A stretch of DNA of 32,461 bases. Source: Candidatus Omnitrophota bacterium. Its GTDB lineage: Bacteria > Omnitrophota > Gorgyraeia > Aquiviventales > Aquiviventaceae. Positions 8,141 to 16,636 of this stretch are shown here, piece after piece; position 1 is the first letter of the stretch; each line of letters starts with the position of its first letter. The notes beneath the pieces are model-generated. The model saw only the letters and a program-made list of their open reading frames with translations. It was not told the DNA's origin and did not search any database. The DNA lies in NCBI GenBank assembly GCA_016192545.1, contig JACPTX010000059.1:1-32461 (forward strand), read 5' to 3'. Both the position numbers and the translations under genes were made by a program.

Positions 8141-9098
8141 GACCCGCTCCCGATTGTTGGCGTTGCTCGTGATGCTCGTCACTGGTCACTGGTCACTCGT
8201 CACTGCAGTCCATGCGGCTACCAACCGCATCGTGGCGATTGTGAACGACGACGTGATCACGGAGGGCGACGTCATCGCGCACATGGCCGCGCTCTTTCAG
8301 CGGGGAGACCTGCCCAGGCCGACCGACGAGGAAGCGCAAGGCATGCGGCGGGCGGTGCTTCAGCGGCTCATTGAGGAGCGTCTCATCGTGCAGGAGGGCA
8401 AACGCCTGGGCCTCACCGTGGACCCTGCCGAGGTGACGAAGCGGCTGCAGGACATCCGCGCGCAATTGGGGAGCAAAGAGGCCTACGAGCAGATGCTGCA
8501 GGAAGCGCAGCTGGGCGAGGAGCAATTGAAGATCAAGCTGCGCGAGCAGCTCATGGCGCAGAACACGATTGACCGCCAGGTGCGCTCCAAGATTCTGATC
8601 AGCCCTGCGGAGCTGGCGAGCGCCGCCGAGACCCCCGCCTTGCCCGGCAATCCCGGCGAGGAGGTCTTGGCGTCTCACCTCCTGATCCGCCTCGGGGATG
8701 AGCGCTCCGGCGAGGAGGCGGAGACCCTCATTCGCCAGCTCCGCGAGCGCCTCCAGCGGGGCGCGGACTTCAGCGAGCTGGCCAAGCAGTATTCCGAAGG
8801 GCCCCATGCCGAGGAGGGCGGGTCGTTGGGCTGGGTGCGCCCCGGCGAACTGCGGCCGGAGCTCGAGGCCGCGCTCTTTAGCCTGCAAGCCGGGGAGGTC
8901 TCCGAGCCGATCCGCTCGCCGCTCGGCGTGCATCTGCTCAAGGTGTTCGACCGGCGCAGCCTCTCCGAACGGGAGCTCGCCGAGGGGCGCGACCGCCTGG
9001 AGCGCCGGCTCTATCAGGAGAAGTTCGTGGCGGCGCTCGAGCGGTGGCTGGCGGACCTGAGACAACGGGCGTATATTCAGGTGATGGATGAGGAATGA
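8139..9098 (+). CDS. surA: SurA/PpiC-type periplasmic peptidyl-prolyl isomerase
   Basis: Signal peptide MTRSRLLALLVMLVTGHWSLVTAVHA; ATNRIVAIVNDDVITEGDV; rotamase SHLLIRLGDERSGEEAETLIRQLRERLQRGADFSELAKQYSEGPHAEEGGSLGWVRPGEL. Located directly before pdxA-rsmA, the classic surA-pdxA-rsmA order. Confidence 0.88.
   Translation: MTRSRLLALLVMLVTGHWSLVTAVHAATNRIVAIVNDDVITEGDVIAHMAALFQRGDLPRPTDEEAQGMRRAVLQRLIEERLIVQEGKRLGLTVDPAEVTKRLQDIRAQLGSKEAYEQMLQEAQLGEEQLKIKLREQLMAQNTIDRQVRSKILISPAELASAAETPALPGNPGEEVLASHLLIRLGDERSGEEAETLIRQLRERLQRGADFSELAKQYSEGPHAEEGGSLGWVRPGELRPELEAALFSLQAGEVSEPIRSPLGVHLLKVFDRRSLSERELAEGRDRLERRLYQEKFVAALERWLADLRQRAYIQVMDEE
8178..8205 (+). repeat. Heptanucleotide tandem repeat (GTCACTS)x4 in the surA-like signal peptide
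   Basis: GTCACTG GTCACTG GTCACTC GTCACTG, read as VTGHWSLVT plus the next codon. Confidence 0.9.
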
Positions 9099-10084
9099 GC
9101 GCGCCCCGTCCGTCCCTGCTCATCACCGCCGGAGATCCGTGCGGGATCGGCCCCGAAGTGATGCTGAAAGCCCTCGCCTCGTCGCTGCCCTTCTGCCGTG
9201 TGACGGTGATTGGAGATCTGGCGGTCTTTGAGCGGACCGCCGTACGAGTGGGTCGGCGTCTGCCCCGAGGCAGCCACCTCGAATTCCTTGACCTGGCCCA
9301 TCGGCAGCGCTATACGCCGGGCAGGCCAAGCGCGGCTTCAGGGCGGGCTTCACTGGACTATCTGGAGGTGGCGGTTGGCCTGTTGCGCCGGGGTGAAGCG
9401 CAGGGGCTGGTCACCGCGCCGGTCACGAAATGGGCGGTGGAGCGCGCGCGCCGCGGATTCGAGGGGCATACCGAGTATCTCGCGCACGCCTTCGGGGTCG
9501 CCAACCCGGTGATGATGTTCGCCTCGCCGGCCCTGCGGGTCGTGCTGCTGACGCGCCACGTGGCGCTCCGACAGGTGCCGTCCCGCGTCACCCCGCGCCT
9601 GGTGCGCGACGCCATTCGGACGACGCTCGATGGCTTGCGGCGTGAGTTCGGGATCCGGCGTCCGCGCCTGGCGGTCTGCGGGCTGAATCCGCATGCCGGA
9701 GAGGCCGGATTGTTCGGGCGGGAAGAGCAGCGCGTCCTGCTTCCTGTGATGCGGGAGCTCTCACGCAGGGGGATCAGACTGGAAGGGCCGGTGTCCGCCG
9801 ACGGGTTCTTCGCCGATCCCTCCGGCTATGACGCCGTGCTGTGCTGGTATCACGACCAGGGGCTCATCCCGTTCAAGCTCTTGGCGAGAGACCGCGGCTG
9901 CCAGGTGACGCTCGGCCTGCCCATCGTCAGAACCTCGCCGGACCACGGCAGCGCCCTCGACATCGCCGGCCGCAACTGCGCGCACCCCGGCTCCATGCGC
10001 TACGCGATCCACCTGGCCTCGACCCTCGTCGCCAAACGGGGTCAGACCCCGATTGTTGAGCGCAGGGTTTCAGGAGGGGTCTGA
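9095..10084 (+). CDS. pdxA: 4-hydroxythreonine-4-phosphate dehydrogenase
   Basis: LLITAGDPCGIGPEVMLKAL, GFEGHTEYLAHAFGV, NPHAGEAGLFGREE, GPVSADGFFADPSGYDAVLCWYHDQGLIPFKLL, LGLPIVRTSPDHGSALDIAGRN. ATGA overlap with the upstream gene. Confidence 0.95.
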   Translation: MSAPRPSLLITAGDPCGIGPEVMLKALASSLPFCRVTVIGDLAVFERTAVRVGRRLPRGSHLEFLDLAHRQRYTPGRPSAASGRASLDYLEVAVGLLRRGEAQGLVTAPVTKWAVERARRGFEGHTEYLAHAFGVANPVMMFASPALRVVLLTRHVALRQVPSRVTPRLVRDAIRTTLDGLRREFGIRRPRLAVCGLNPHAGEAGLFGREEQRVLLPVMRELSRRGIRLEGPVSADGFFADPSGYDAVLCWYHDQGLIPFKLLARDRGCQVTLGLPIVRTSPDHGSALDIAGRNCAHPGSMRYAIHLASTLVAKRGQTPIVERRVSGGV

Positions 10085-10088
10085 CCCC
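10038..10088. repeat. REP-like inverted pair GGGGTCAGACCCC / GGGGTCTGACCCC at the pdxA 3' end
   Basis: 13-bp arms 10038-10050 and 10076-10088; the pdxA TGA (10082-10084) lies inside the right arm. Confidence 0.9.
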
Positions 10089-10092
10089 TCTC

Positions 10093-10953
10093 ATGCATAC
10101 GAAGGCCGAGCTCGTTGAGTTGCTGCGGGCCCACGGCCTGCGGCTCACCAAACGCCTCGGGCAGCATTATCTCGTCGATCCGCGCCTCACCGCCCGCCTG
10201 GTCAGCGCCTGCCGTCTGACCAGCCGCGACACCGTGATTGAAATCGGCGCAGGGCTCGGGGCGCTCACCGACCTGCTGGCGGCCTCCGCCGGACGGGTCA
10301 TCGCCGTGGAGGTGGATCGCGCGGTCTGCCAGGCGCTGAAGGCGCGGATGGCGGCGTGGCCGAATGTCGAGGTGCGCTGCCAGGACATCCTGGCGTTTCC
10401 CTGGGCGCAGCATCCGGGCTGCCGCGTGGTCGGCGCGATCCCGTATCTCCTGACCTCGCCGATTCTGGTCATGCTGGCCGAGCGGCCTGCGCCGGTCGCC
10501 GACGCGTGGCTGGGGATGCAGCGGGAGGTGGCGGACCGCCTCACCGCGCGCCCCGGGACCAAGGCGTACGGCCGGCTCACCATTCTGGTGCAGTACCGCT
10601 TCATGGTGGAGCAGGCCCTGCGCATTCCCCGTCAGGCGTTTTTTCCTCCGCCGGCGGTGGGGTCGGCGTGGGTCCATCTGATCCCCCGGCCCGCCGCCGC
10701 CCCGACGGCCGTCGGGGTGAGGGATGAGCGCGTGTTGTTCGACGTGGTCCGTGCCGCCTTCTCCCAGCGCCGCAAGACGCTCCTCAACTGTTTGGGCGGG
10801 CTGGCGAGTGTCCGCATGAGCCGGCCACAGGCAGCGCGCACGCTTCAAGAGGCGGGATTGCCGGCGAATATCCGGGGGGAGATGCTGTCCCTTGAGGAGT
10901 TTGCGAGGTTGGCGAATGTCGTGAGCCAGCGCGGACAGTCTATGATACAATAA
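10093..10953 (+). CDS. rsmA: 16S rRNA (adenine1518/1519-N6) dimethyltransferase (RsmA/KsgA)
   Basis: LRLTKRLGQHYLVDPRLTARLV, TVIEIGAGLGALTDLLAASAGRVIAVEVDRAVCQAL, VVGAIPYLLTSPILVML, AFFPPPAVGSAWVHL. The dimethyltransferase NxPY motif reads AIPY here. Confidence 0.92.
   Translation: MHTKAELVELLRAHGLRLTKRLGQHYLVDPRLTARLVSACRLTSRDTVIEIGAGLGALTDLLAASAGRVIAVEVDRAVCQALKARMAAWPNVEVRCQDILAFPWAQHPGCRVVGAIPYLLTSPILVMLAERPAPVADAWLGMQREVADRLTARPGTKAYGRLTILVQYRFMVEQALRIPRQAFFPPPAVGSAWVHLIPRPAAAPTAVGVRDERVLFDVVRAAFSQRRKTLLNCLGGLASVRMSRPQAARTLQEAGLPANIRGEMLSLEEFARLANVVSQRGQSMIQ
10700..10717. repeat. Mini-palindrome CCCCGACGGCCGTCGGGG in rsmA
   Basis: 18-bp perfect palindrome encoding APTAVG; near-identical copy at 18973-18990. 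Confidence 0.8.
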
Positions 10954-10965
10954 TTGTCGACGAGT

Positions 10966-11256
10966 ATGAGCGTCGTGACGAAACAGGATGTCCAGCACGT
11001 CGCACGGCTGGCCCGGATCCGGTTGGAAGACGCGGAGCTGGCCACATTCGTGCCGCAGCTGGATGAGATTCTGGGCTACGTGCGGCAGCTGCAATCGGTG
11101 TCCACCGAGGGCGTGGAGCCGACCAGCCATGTCCTGCCTCTGGCGAACGTGACCCGCCCGGATGCGAACCAGCCCTGCCTGGACCCTGAACGAGCCCTGC
11201 GCCTGGCGCCGGCGCGCCACAACCAGTTCGTCAAAGTGCCGAAGGTGATCGAGTAA
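10966..11256 (+). CDS. gatC: Asp-tRNA(Asn)/Glu-tRNA(Gln) amidotransferase subunit C
   Basis: VTKQDVQHVARLARIRLEDAELATFVPQLDEILGYVRQLQSVSTEGVEPTSH; ATG 10966 chosen over the upstream TTG. Confidence 0.9.
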   Translation: MSVVTKQDVQHVARLARIRLEDAELATFVPQLDEILGYVRQLQSVSTEGVEPTSHVLPLANVTRPDANQPCLDPERALRLAPARHNQFVKVPKVIE

Positions 11257-11259
11257 TCC

Positions 11260-12840
11260 ATGAGCCGGCTGTGCGAGTTGACGATGCATGAGGCGCGGGC
11301 GCGCATCGAGCAGGGCGGGTGCGATCCCCGCGAGCTCCTGCGCGACGTGCTCGACCAGATCGAGCGGCTGAATCCGCTGCTCCACGCCTACATCGCGGTG
11401 GACCGCCGCCGCCTCGAGGCGGCGCTCGACGCGCGCCTCCGGCAGGGCCCGCGGGGCAGGCTCTTCGGGATTCCCGTGACGGTCAAAGACAATCTCTGCG
11501 TGCAGGACGAGGAAACCGCCTGCGGCTCGCGCATCCTGGCCGGCTTCCGTCCGCCGTACCACGCCACCGCGATTGACCGGCTCCTCCAGGAAGGGGCCGT
11601 CATCATCCCGCGGGCCAACATGGATGAGTTTGCGTTCGGCTCCTCGACGGAGACCTCGTATTTCGGCCCGACGAAAAATCCATGGGACCCGGCCCGCGTG
11701 CCCGGGGGCTCAAGCGGCGGCTCCGCGACCGCCGTGGCCGCGGATCTGGCGCTGGGCGCGCTGGGGACGGACACCGGCGGCTCGATCCGGCAGCCGGCGT
11801 CGTTCTGCGGCGTCGTGGGGCTGAAGCCGACGTATGGCCGCGTGTCGCGCTATGGCTTGATCGCCTTCGCCTCGTCGCTCGACCAGATCGGGCCGATCAC
11901 GAAGGACGTCACGGACTGCGCGCTGCTCTTGTCCGTCATCGCGGGGCACGACCCGAAGGATTCCACCTCCGCGCCCGTCGACGTGCCGGACTATGTCGGC
12001 CGGCTCTCTGCCCCGATCCGCGGCTTTCGGATCGGGGTGCCGAACCTTCCGAAGGAGGGGTTGGACGAGCAGGTCGGGCGGGCGATTGAAGAGGCAACGC
12101 AGGTCTTTCAACGGCTGGGCTGCTCGACCGTGCCGGTTGACCTGCCTCACATCGGCTCCTCCATCGCCACGTATTATGTGGTGGCCGTGGCTGAGGCCAG
12201 CTCCAACCTCGCCCGGTATGACGGCGTGCAGTACGGCTATCGCGCGACCGAGCCCGGGTACCCCCGCGGCTTCGTTTGGCGAAGCCAAACGTGCGGGGGT
12301 GGGCGACGGGAGTGCCGTGAGCCGGGAGGCGAACGGCCGCCCACCCACACGCTGTCGCTCCTCGACATGTACGAGCGCACGCGGGATGAGGGCTTCGGCG
12401 CGGAGGCGAAGCGGCGGATCATCCTGGGGACGTACGTCCTGTCGCGCGGCTACTACGACGCCTACTACCTGCAAGGGATGAAAGTCCGCACGCTGATCAA
12501 GCGGGATTTCGACGAGGCCTTCCAGCGCTGCGACGCGGTGGTGCTGCCGACCTCCCCCACGCCCGCGTTCCGGCTCGGCGAGAAACTGGACGACCCGCTC
12601 CAGATGTACCTGTCGGACATCTACACCATCTCCGCGAACCTCGCCGGCGTGCCGGCGATCTCCATCCCGTGCGGCTCTTCCCGCGAGGGGCTGCCGATCG
12701 GGATGCAGCTCGTGGCGGCGCCGTTCGGCGAGGAGGCGCTGCTGCGGGCGGCCTTCGCGTATGAGCAGGCGACCGAATGGCACCATCAAACTCCAGCAAT
12801 CAAGGGGTCAGACCCCGTCGGTCAAAGCCATGGTTCTTGA
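11260..12840 (+). CDS. gatA: Asp-tRNA(Asn)/Glu-tRNA(Gln) amidotransferase subunit A with a palindrome-derived insertion
   Basis: Amidase signature VPGGSSGGSATAVAADLALGALGTDTGGSIRQPASFCGVVGLKPTYGRVSRYGLIAFASSLDQIGPI; KRRIILGTYVLSRGYYDAYYLQ. Extra ~30 residues between YGYRAT and SLLDMYERTRDEGFG. Confidence 0.95.
   Translation: MSRLCELTMHEARARIEQGGCDPRELLRDVLDQIERLNPLLHAYIAVDRRRLEAALDARLRQGPRGRLFGIPVTVKDNLCVQDEETACGSRILAGFRPPYHATAIDRLLQEGAVIIPRANMDEFAFGSSTETSYFGPTKNPWDPARVPGGSSGGSATAVAADLALGALGTDTGGSIRQPASFCGVVGLKPTYGRVSRYGLIAFASSLDQIGPITKDVTDCALLLSVIAGHDPKDSTSAPVDVPDYVGRLSAPIRGFRIGVPNLPKEGLDEQVGRAIEEATQVFQRLGCSTVPVDLPHIGSSIATYYVVAVAEASSNLARYDGVQYGYRATEPGYPRGFVWRSQTCGGGRRECREPGGERPPTHTLSLLDMYERTRDEGFGAEAKRRIILGTYVLSRGYYDAYYLQGMKVRTLIKRDFDEAFQRCDAVVLPTSPTPAFRLGEKLDDPLQMYLSDIYTISANLAGVPAISIPCGSSREGLPIGMQLVAAPFGEEALLRAAFAYEQATEWHHQTPAIKGSDPVGQSHGS
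12260..12346. repeat. Double-hairpin palindromic insertion inside gatA
   Basis: Hairpin 1: ACCCCCGC (12260-12267)/GCGGGGGT (12293-12300) with inner CGTTTGGC/GCCAAACG. Hairpin 2: GGGTGGGCG (12297-12305)/CGCCCACCC (12338-12346). Confidence 0.85.
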
Positions 12841-12855
12841 GGGGTCTGACCCCTT
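12802..12855. repeat. REP-like inverted pair at the gatA/gatB junction
   Basis: Perfect 15-bp arms AAGGGGTCAGACCCC (12802-12816) / GGGGTCTGACCCCTT (12841-12855), same family as 10038-10088; gatA TGA at 12838-12840. Confidence 0.92.
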
Positions 12856-12862
12856 CTCTGAG

Positions 12863-14290
12863 ATGGTTTACGAACCGGTCATCGGCTTGGAAGTCCATGT
12901 GCAGCTGGCGACGCACTCGAAGCTCTTTTGCGGCTGTCCGACGAAGTTCGGGGGTCTGCCCAACGCCCAGACCTGCCCGGTGTGCCTGGGGCTGCCCGGG
13001 GCGCTGCCGGTGCTGAACCAGCAGGCCTTCGAATGGGGGATCAAAACGGCGCTGGCGTTTGATTGTCAGGTGGCCGAGGTCATGAAGTTCGACCGCAAGC
13101 AGTATTTCTATCCGGACCTGCCGAAGAACTTCCAGATCTCCCAGTATGACCGGCCGCTGGCGAAGGCCGGGCACCTCGACATCGCGGCCAATGGCACGAC
13201 GAAGCGCATCGGGATCACGCGGGTGCACATGGAAGAGGACGCCGGCAAGCTCCTGCATGATCCCAAAGAGCCGGCCAGCTACGTGGATTTCAACCGGACC
13301 GGCGTCCCGCTGCTGGAGATCGTCAGCGAGCCGGACCTGCGTTCGCCCGACGAGGCCTATCAGTATCTGGTCGAGCTGAAAGCCGTGCTCGAGTACCTGG
13401 ACGTCTCGACGTGCAACATGGAAGAAGGCAGCTTGCGTTGCGACGCGAACATCTCGTTGCGGCCAGCCGGCGCGTCCGAGTTCGGCTCGAAGGTGGAGAT
13501 CAAGAACCTGAACTCCTTCAAGTACGTCAGGGCCGCGCTGACATTCGAAATGGGCCGGCAGGCGCGCGCCCTCGATGCGCAGCAGCGGGTCGCGCAGGAG
13601 ACCCGCCTCTGGGACCTGAAGTCCGAGGCGACCGAGTCCATGCGCAGCAAGGAGGGGGCCTCCGACTACCGCTATTTCCCGGAGCCGGACCTCGTGCCGT
13701 TCGTGATCGGCCGGACGGTCGTGGAGTCCATCACGCGCGCGCTGCCGGAGCTGCCGGCGCAGCGGAGCCGGCGGTTCGCCGACGCCTACGGCCTCTCCGC
13801 CTACGACGCCCACGTCCTGACCGAGCACCGCCGGCTGGCCGACCTGTTCGAGCAGGCGGTCGCGTCGTACCGGAGGCCCAAGCCGGTCGCCAACTGGCTC
13901 ATGGGGGACCTGCGCGCGTACGGCAACGCGCGCGGCAAAGAACCGGAAGAGGTTCAGGTCGAGCCGGCGTGGCTCGTGCATCTCCTGGAGGCTATTGACC
14001 AGGGCACCATTTCCGGCAAGATGGCCAAGGACCTCTTCGTGGACATGCTCGACCAGCAGCAGGATCCCCGGCAGCTCATCGAGCAGCGCGGTCTGAAGCA
14101 GATCGTGGATGACGGGGCGCTCGACCGGCTGGCGGACGAGGTGCTCGCCGCCCATCAGCAATCGGTCGAGGACTACCGCAAGGGGAAGATGAACGCGCTC
14201 ATGTTCCTCGTCGGCAAATGCATGGAGCGCTCCAAGGGAAAGGCCAACCCGACCCAAGTGACCGAGATCTTGAAACGCAAACTCAGTTGA
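12863..14290 (+). CDS. gatB: Asp-tRNA(Asn)/Glu-tRNA(Gln) amidotransferase subunit B
   Basis: MVYEPVIGLEVHVQLATHSKLFCGCPTKFG, CPVCLGLPGALPVLN, KQYFYPDLPKNFQISQYDRPL, DFNRTGVPLLEIVSEPDLRSPDEA; C-terminal Yqey-like region. The ORF-track start 12761 reads through the repeat; ATG 12863 is more likely. Confidence 0.95.
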   Translation: MVYEPVIGLEVHVQLATHSKLFCGCPTKFGGLPNAQTCPVCLGLPGALPVLNQQAFEWGIKTALAFDCQVAEVMKFDRKQYFYPDLPKNFQISQYDRPLAKAGHLDIAANGTTKRIGITRVHMEEDAGKLLHDPKEPASYVDFNRTGVPLLEIVSEPDLRSPDEAYQYLVELKAVLEYLDVSTCNMEEGSLRCDANISLRPAGASEFGSKVEIKNLNSFKYVRAALTFEMGRQARALDAQQRVAQETRLWDLKSEATESMRSKEGASDYRYFPEPDLVPFVIGRTVVESITRALPELPAQRSRRFADAYGLSAYDAHVLTEHRRLADLFEQAVASYRRPKPVANWLMGDLRAYGNARGKEPEEVQVEPAWLVHLLEAIDQGTISGKMAKDLFVDMLDQQQDPRQLIEQRGLKQIVDDGALDRLADEVLAAHQQSVEDYRKGKMNALMFLVGKCMERSKGKANPTQVTEILKRKLS

Positions 14291-14303
14291 GGGAGGTTCA
14301 TCC

Positions 14304-15626
14304 ATGAAACGATGGCGGATGGTCATCATCGGCGCGGTCAGCCTGACGGCGCTCCTGGCGTTGTCCAACAGCGCCCTGCAGGCCAGGCGGGCGGTGGGCG
14401 ACGAGGCGCTCTACAAGGAGCTGGAGCTGTTCACGGACGCCCTGTCCATCGTCCAGACGGACTACGTGGAGCAGCCCGAGGCCAAGCAGCTCATCTACGG
14501 CGCGCTGAAGGGCATGCTCTCGATCCTGGACCCGTACAGCCAGTTCCTGGACCCGGACAGCTACAACGAGCTGAAGGTGGACACCGAGGGCCACTTCGGC
14601 GGGCTGGGGATCGAGATCACCATCAAGGACGATCTGCTGACCGTCATCACGCCCATCGATGACACCCCCGCGTACAACGCGGGCCTGAAGGCCAGCGACC
14701 GCATCGTGAAGATCGACGGAGAGCTCACGCGGGGGATCACGCTCCTGGAGGCGGTCAAGAAGCTGCGCGGCAAGCCCGGCACGACGGTCGCGCTGACGAT
14801 CCTGCGGGAAGGGGAGAATGAGCTGAAAGATTTCACCGTGACGCGGGACATCATCAAAATCAAGAGCATCCGGGATTCGCGGATCCTGGAGGCCCATATC
14901 GGCTACATCCGGATGTCCGATTTCCGCGAGAATACGCCGGAGGATCTGGAAGGGGCGGTGGAGAAGCTCAAGCGCGAGGGCATGGACAGCCTGATCCTGG
15001 ACCTGCGCAACAATCCCGGCGGCCTCCTGGATGTGGCGGTCTCCGCGGCGGAGCTGTTCCTCGACCGCCAGCAGATGATCGTCAGCACCAAGGGGCGCCT
15101 CAAGAACCAGAACTTCGAGTTCCGCAGCCGGCGGACCGGCATGGCCAACGGCCTGCCGCTCGTCGTGCTGGTGAATGAGGGCTCGGCCTCGGCGTCGGAA
15201 ATTCTGGCCGGGGCGATCCAGGACCACCACCGGGGGATCATCCTGGGGACCAAGACGCACGGCAAGGCGTCGGTGCAGACGATCTTTCCGCTCAAGGACG
15301 GCAGCGCCCTGCGCCTGACCACGAGCAAGTACTTCACGCCGGCCGGTCGGTCGATCCACGGAGAGGGGATCGCCCCGGACGTGGTCGTGCCGCTCGAACC
15401 ATCTGCCGAGCGCGCGAAGGACGCGGACGGCAAAGACAAAGACCAGCAGCCGGAGGCGGAGGAGCTCTTTGACAAACTGGAGCATCCGGACGACAAGGAC
15501 CAGACGGCCAAGCTGCGCATGGACAGCCAGCTGGCGCGGGCGGTGGACTTGTTGAAAGGGATCAAGGTGTACCAGCAGGGCGCGATGAAGCCCGCGAACG
15601 GCTCCTCGTCCGCGAAAGCCAACTGA
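14304..15626 (+). CDS. ctpA: S41-family C-terminal processing peptidase
   Basis: Signal anchor, PDZ segment (GGLGIEITIKDDLLTVITPIDDTPAYNAGLKASDRIVKIDG), LDLRNNPGGLLDVAVSAAELFL, VLVNEGSASASEILAGAIQDHHRGIILGTKTHGKASVQT. Confidence 0.93.
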   Translation: MKRWRMVIIGAVSLTALLALSNSALQARRAVGDEALYKELELFTDALSIVQTDYVEQPEAKQLIYGALKGMLSILDPYSQFLDPDSYNELKVDTEGHFGGLGIEITIKDDLLTVITPIDDTPAYNAGLKASDRIVKIDGELTRGITLLEAVKKLRGKPGTTVALTILREGENELKDFTVTRDIIKIKSIRDSRILEAHIGYIRMSDFRENTPEDLEGAVEKLKREGMDSLILDLRNNPGGLLDVAVSAAELFLDRQQMIVSTKGRLKNQNFEFRSRRTGMANGLPLVVLVNEGSASASEILAGAIQDHHRGIILGTKTHGKASVQTIFPLKDGSALRLTTSKYFTPAGRSIHGEGIAPDVVVPLEPSAERAKDADGKDKDQQPEAEELFDKLEHPDDKDQTAKLRMDSQLARAVDLLKGIKVYQQGAMKPANGSSSAKAN

Positions 15627-16636
15627 TGGTGCGGATTCTCGGCATTGAGACGTCGTGCGACGAAACCGCCATCGGCATCGTCGAGGAGGGCCGGACCATC
15701 CGGTCCAACGTCGTCGCCTCCAGCCAGCAGTTCCACCAGGCCTACGGCGGGGTCGTGCCGGAGATCGCCGCGCGGGTGCATGTCGAGGTGATTTGGCAGG
15801 TGCTCGAGGACGCCTTGCAGCAGGCGCAGTGCCGGCTGGCCGACGTGGATGCCATCGCGGCGACCCAGGGGCCCGGGCTGCCCGGCGCGCTCGTCATCGG
15901 CCTCGCATTCGCGAAGGGATTGGCGCTGTCCGTTGACCGTCCGCTGATCGGCATCGACCACCTCGCCGCCCATCTCTACGCCGGCGCGATGTCGGACCCG
16001 GATCTCGCCGAGCCGTTCGTCGGGCTGGTGGTGTCCGGCGGACACACGCTGCTGTGCGTGGTGCATCCGGACCAGCGGTTTGAGCCACTCGGCGAAACCA
16101 AGGACGATGCCGCGGGCGAGGCGTTCGATAAGGTCGCGAAGCTCCTCGGCCTGGGCTACCCCGGCGGGCCGGTCATTGACCGATTGTCGGAAGAAGGCAA
16201 CCCCGCGGCGATCGCCTTCCCGCGCCACACCGCGAAGGACGGCTACGATTTCAGCTTCAGCGGCTTGAAAACCGCCGTGTATCAGCACGTGCGCAAACAG
16301 CCCCAGCCGCTGGAGCGCCCGCAGATCGCGGACATCGCCGCCAGCTTCCAGGAGGCCGTCGTCGAGATGCTCCTGGCCAAGACGCTGCGTGCCTGCCAGC
16401 GGACCGGCTGCAAGCAGCTCGTCATCGGCGGGGGGGTGGCGGCGAACCGCCGCCTGCGGCAGCGCCTCACCGAGGCCGGCGCCGAGCGCAAGATCCGCGT
16501 GGTCTGTCCGCCCATCGAGCTGTGCGCGGACAACGGGGCCATGGTCGCGGGCCTGGCGTATGAGCAGCTGCGCCGTGGCCGCGTCTCGCCGCTGTCGTTG
16601 TCGCCTGACGCGAACCTGTGCCTGTCGGGGGTCTGA
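15626..16636 (+). CDS. tsaD: tRNA N6-adenosine threonylcarbamoyltransferase
   Basis: MVRILGIETSCDETAIGIVEEG, GGVVPEIAARVHVEVI, ATQGPGLPGALVIGLAFAKGLAL, GIDHLAAHLYA, VSGGHTLL. Confidence 0.96.
   Translation: MVRILGIETSCDETAIGIVEEGRTIRSNVVASSQQFHQAYGGVVPEIAARVHVEVIWQVLEDALQQAQCRLADVDAIAATQGPGLPGALVIGLAFAKGLALSVDRPLIGIDHLAAHLYAGAMSDPDLAEPFVGLVVSGGHTLLCVVHPDQRFEPLGETKDDAAGEAFDKVAKLLGLGYPGGPVIDRLSEEGNPAAIAFPRHTAKDGYDFSFSGLKTAVYQHVRKQPQPLERPQIADIAASFQEAVVEMLLAKTLRACQRTGCKQLVIGGGVAANRRLRQRLTEAGAERKIRVVCPPIELCADNGAMVAGLAYEQLRRGRVSPLSLSPDANLCLSGV

Noticed and set aside
10935-10966. AT-rich TATGATACAATAATTGT as a gatC promoter
   Set aside because: The -10-like boxes lack a recognisable -35 at proper spacing; left unannotated.
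12000-12040. CCCCGATCCG-cggcttt-CGGATCGGGG inverted repeat in gatA (about 12011-12037)
   Set aside because: It encodes APIRGFRIGVP, close to the expected GLRIGVP segment with no clear extra residues, so I cannot distinguish it from ordinary coding sequence.
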